64,000 nt of DNA from CAIYRG01 sp965247505 (GTDB lineage: Bacteria; Pseudomonadota; Alphaproteobacteria; Micropepsales; Micropepsaceae). The DNA is taken from assembly GCA_965247505.1 (NCBI GenBank), contig OZ252020.1, positions 4,154,001 through 4,218,000 of the forward strand, read 5' to 3'. Both the position numbers and the translations under genes were made by a program. Shown here piece by piece: positions 62,370 to 64,000 of the stretch. How positions within the stretch are numbered: position 1 is the stretch's first letter; every line of letters begins with the position of its first letter. A model generated the notes under the pieces. The model saw only the letters and a list, made by a program, of their open reading frames with translations. It was not told where the DNA came from and did not search any database.

Positions 62370-62569
62370 TGGTTCCGTTCTTTGACGCGAAAAGCGTGCG
62401 AACCTAGCCAGCAGGGCGGAGGGCTTCAAGTCGCCGTGATAATTCCCCCAGAAAGACAATTATCCCGATGCTTGACACTGATAGGTGACTGGTTCCATTC
62501 AACCCGTTAAGATCAGCCTCAGCCAAATCCGTCCGGACTGCCTCCGGCAGAAACTCAAGGGAGCCCCAA

Positions 62570-63379
62570 ATGATTCGTAGTTCAGTAGTCGTGATCGCCA
62601 TTGCCTCGGCGGGTTTGCTCGCCGCTTGCAGCCAGGAAACGCCCGCGCCCGCCGAAGTGGCCGCGCCGCCCCCCGCTGCGCCTCAGGCCGCTGAGGCTCC
62701 TGCCGGCGTGCCGGCTTACATTACCGCAGCGGTCGAAGACGCGGGTCGCACCGCAGAACACCGTGAAAACGATGCGGTGCGTCTTCCCGCCGAAGTCATT
62801 GCATTTTCCGGCATGGCGCCTGGCGACACTGTCGTAGATTATCGTGCCGGCGGTGGTTATTACACTCGGATATTCTCCAAAGTGGTCGGAGAAAACGGTA
62901 CAGTCCACCCGGCAGAAAGTGCCGAGCGGATGGAAGGCCGCCCCGACCGGACGGAGGCCGTTGACGCGATTGCCGCCGATCCGGCCTATTCGAATGTTGA
63001 AGTTGTCACTCCGCCATTGGCTGCGCTTGATGAAATCGGCGAGCCGGTCGACATGGTCTGGCTCTCAAACAATTACCATGACGTCGTCAATGCCGAGACG
63101 CCCGAGGGAATGGTTCCATTTAACGAGGGCGTCTTTCGCGCGTTGAGCCCGGGCGGAACCTATTTCATCGTCGATCATGCTGCGCCGCTCGGTTCGGGCT
63201 ATGCCGACACCAGCACCACGCATCGTATCGACCCAGAGGCCGTTATCGCAGCGATTACTGCTGTGGGTTTTGTTCTTGATGGCGAGAGTGATCTGCTCAG
63301 CCGGCCTGAGGATGACAGAACCGGAATGTCCAGCTTCGCGACTGCACAACTCATACTGAAGTTCCGCAAGCCGGAGTAA
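62570..63379 (+). CDS. Lipoprotein with class I SAM-methyltransferase-like fold
   Basis: The 269-residue product begins MIRSSVVVIAIASAGLLAAC-S, a lipobox (LLAAC) marking a lipoprotein at residue 20. An Ala/Pro-rich linker (about 24-48) leads to a domain resembling secreted methyltransferase-like proteins: RLPAEVIAFSGMAPGDTVVD, YRAGGGYYTRIFSKVVGENG (the motif I position, YRAGGGYY, weaker than the usual D-x-G-x-G) and LSPGGTYFIVDHAAPLGSGY. A GGGAG site precedes the ATG. Since SAM is scarce outside the cytoplasm, catalysis is doubtful. It is divergent from cysK and followed by a secreted-family gene. Confidence 0.82.
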   Translation: MIRSSVVVIAIASAGLLAACSQETPAPAEVAAPPPAAPQAAEAPAGVPAYITAAVEDAGRTAEHRENDAVRLPAEVIAFSGMAPGDTVVDYRAGGGYYTRIFSKVVGENGTVHPAESAERMEGRPDRTEAVDAIAADPAYSNVEVVTPPLAALDEIGEPVDMVWLSNNYHDVVNAETPEGMVPFNEGVFRALSPGGTYFIVDHAAPLGSGYADTSTTHRIDPEAVIAAITAVGFVLDGESDLLSRPEDDRTGMSSFATAQLILKFRKPE

Positions 63380-63407
63380 CAGACGCTGTAGCAAACGGTG
63401 GACCGCG

Positions 63408-64000
63408 ATGAAGTCGTTTAGGCTTTGCTTGTTTGCGGGGCTTCTCTGTGCCGCCGGTGCGAGTGTTACCGCGTCCTTGGCGGCGGATGGCGCCAATGTA
63501 GCTCCCGACTTTTCCGGGCTATGGTCCCGCACCGGGAATATTCGCGGATCTTTCGATCCTGTACCTGGATATGATGGCGCGGGTCCGATCATGATCGATC
63601 CTCGCTATCCGCGGCGCCCACCTGCGCCCGGTGAAGAGGAGGGCGTGATTGCCGTTGTCATAGGTTGGGTTCCGGGCATCAATAATCCCATATTGTTGCC
63701 GCATACTCGCGAGGCGCTGGGGGAGATCGCGCAGAACGAAATTGACGACTATCCCCATCCCCAAAATCAGACACTTTGTATGCCGCCCGGTGTTCCACAT
63801 ATCTTAAATCTTTTTGACAATATGACGGTGCTGCAAACGCCGGCCAGTGTTGTGTTCATGTATTCACGCGATCATCAAGTCCGCCAAGTCCGATTAAATC
63901 AGGCGCACAGTACGAATTTTGGACATTCTTGGTGGGGCGAATCTGTTGGACATTACGAGGGCGATACTTTGGTGGTCGATACGATCGGATTGATGGACGA
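63408..64000 (+). CDS. Secreted protein, PDFSGVW / GESVGHYEG family (paralogue 4 of 4, partial)
   Basis: From ATG 63408 (MKSFRLCLFAGLLCAAGASV, signal to about residue 26) the frame stays open to the window edge. Family marks are VAPDFSGLWSRTG, LCMPPGVPHILNLF, VLQTPASVVFMYSRDHQVRQ, and HSWWGESVGHYEGDTLVVDT followed by IG. About 197 of some 290 expected residues are present. It is most like the copy at 7128. It starts 28 bases after the lipoprotein gene and is probably co-transcribed with it. Confidence 0.85.
   Translation, partial: MKSFRLCLFAGLLCAAGASVTASLAADGANVAPDFSGLWSRTGNIRGSFDPVPGYDGAGPIMIDPRYPRRPPAPGEEEGVIAVVIGWVPGINNPILLPHTREALGEIAQNEIDDYPHPQNQTLCMPPGVPHILNLFDNMTVLQTPASVVFMYSRDHQVRQVRLNQAHSTNFGHSWWGESVGHYEGDTLVVDTIGLMD

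Noticed and set aside
1..64000. CRISPR arrays, tRNA or rRNA genes
   Set aside because: No regularly spaced direct repeats with spacers and no tRNA-like cloverleaf or rRNA sequence were recognised. The only tandem repeat is the GPGG coding repeat.

Overview
The window reads as a chromosomal segment of an alphaproteobacterium. The best lineage marker is a SciP-type (DUF1153) cell-cycle regulator gene at 49737-51524. Orphan TctC/Bug-type substrate-binding proteins and the general style of the catabolic genes agree with this. No rRNA, tRNA or CRISPR array was recognised. The window ends inside a gene on the right and starts inside one on the left.

Layout. 1-16 kb is dominated by exported proteins: four members of one secreted family of unknown function lie in the whole window (1109, 7128, 11761, 63408), together with a dienelactone hydrolase, a ModA-like binding protein, a gamma-glutamyltransferase, a Tat-exported molybdenum hydroxylase, a beta-lactamase-fold protein with a degenerate metal site, and a Tat-exported thiamine-diphosphate enzyme followed directly by a diheme cytochrome c. 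16-26 kb is a scarred zone: an IS1595-type element, IS3 and IS1595 remnants, a decayed adenylation-carrier-thioesterase gene with an intact phosphopantetheinyl transferase, a Bug-type binding protein, a PQQ-type dehydrogenase, an IS110 remnant cut by an IS3 element, and a frameshifted binding protein. 26.8-36.6 kb again holds exported proteins: a DUF5916 outer-membrane protein, an NHL propeller, an FMN hydroxyacid dehydrogenase with a CxxCH motif, a broken amidase, a cupin, a GPGG-repeat peptide, a broken Bug protein and an exported class II aldolase. 37-43.9 kb is a compact co-directional cytosolic catabolic cluster (aspartate-dehydrogenase-like enzyme, TPP enzyme, VOC protein, FAD monooxygenase, DASS transporter, dihydroxyphthalate-decarboxylase-like protein), faced by a second, cytosolic gamma-glutamyltransferase. 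45.8-48.3 kb pairs a Tat-exported MmgE/PrpD protein with a diheme cytochrome c. 49.7-52.7 kb has sciP caught between an IS256 and an IS1595 copy. 52.7-62.4 kb is a minus-strand run with transport and sulfur amino-acid genes (cysK, sseA, GNAT, POT transporter, metC, hisI, DUF3311 plus an SSS symporter), in which sseA is split by a second IS256 copy.

Two themes stand out. First, many enzymes of normally cytosolic families carry Sec or Tat signals here, and two of them sit in apparent operons with diheme cytochromes c. This suggests oxidative or lytic chemistry carried out in the periplasm. Second, decay is dense: about ten genes carry single frameshifts or nonsense codons, and at least five IS families are present, with clean target duplications at three insertions. 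That fits a genome in active IS expansion with relaxed selection, although some homopolymer frameshifts could be sequencing or assembly errors. Functions are inferred from motifs recognised by eye, and no database search was run.
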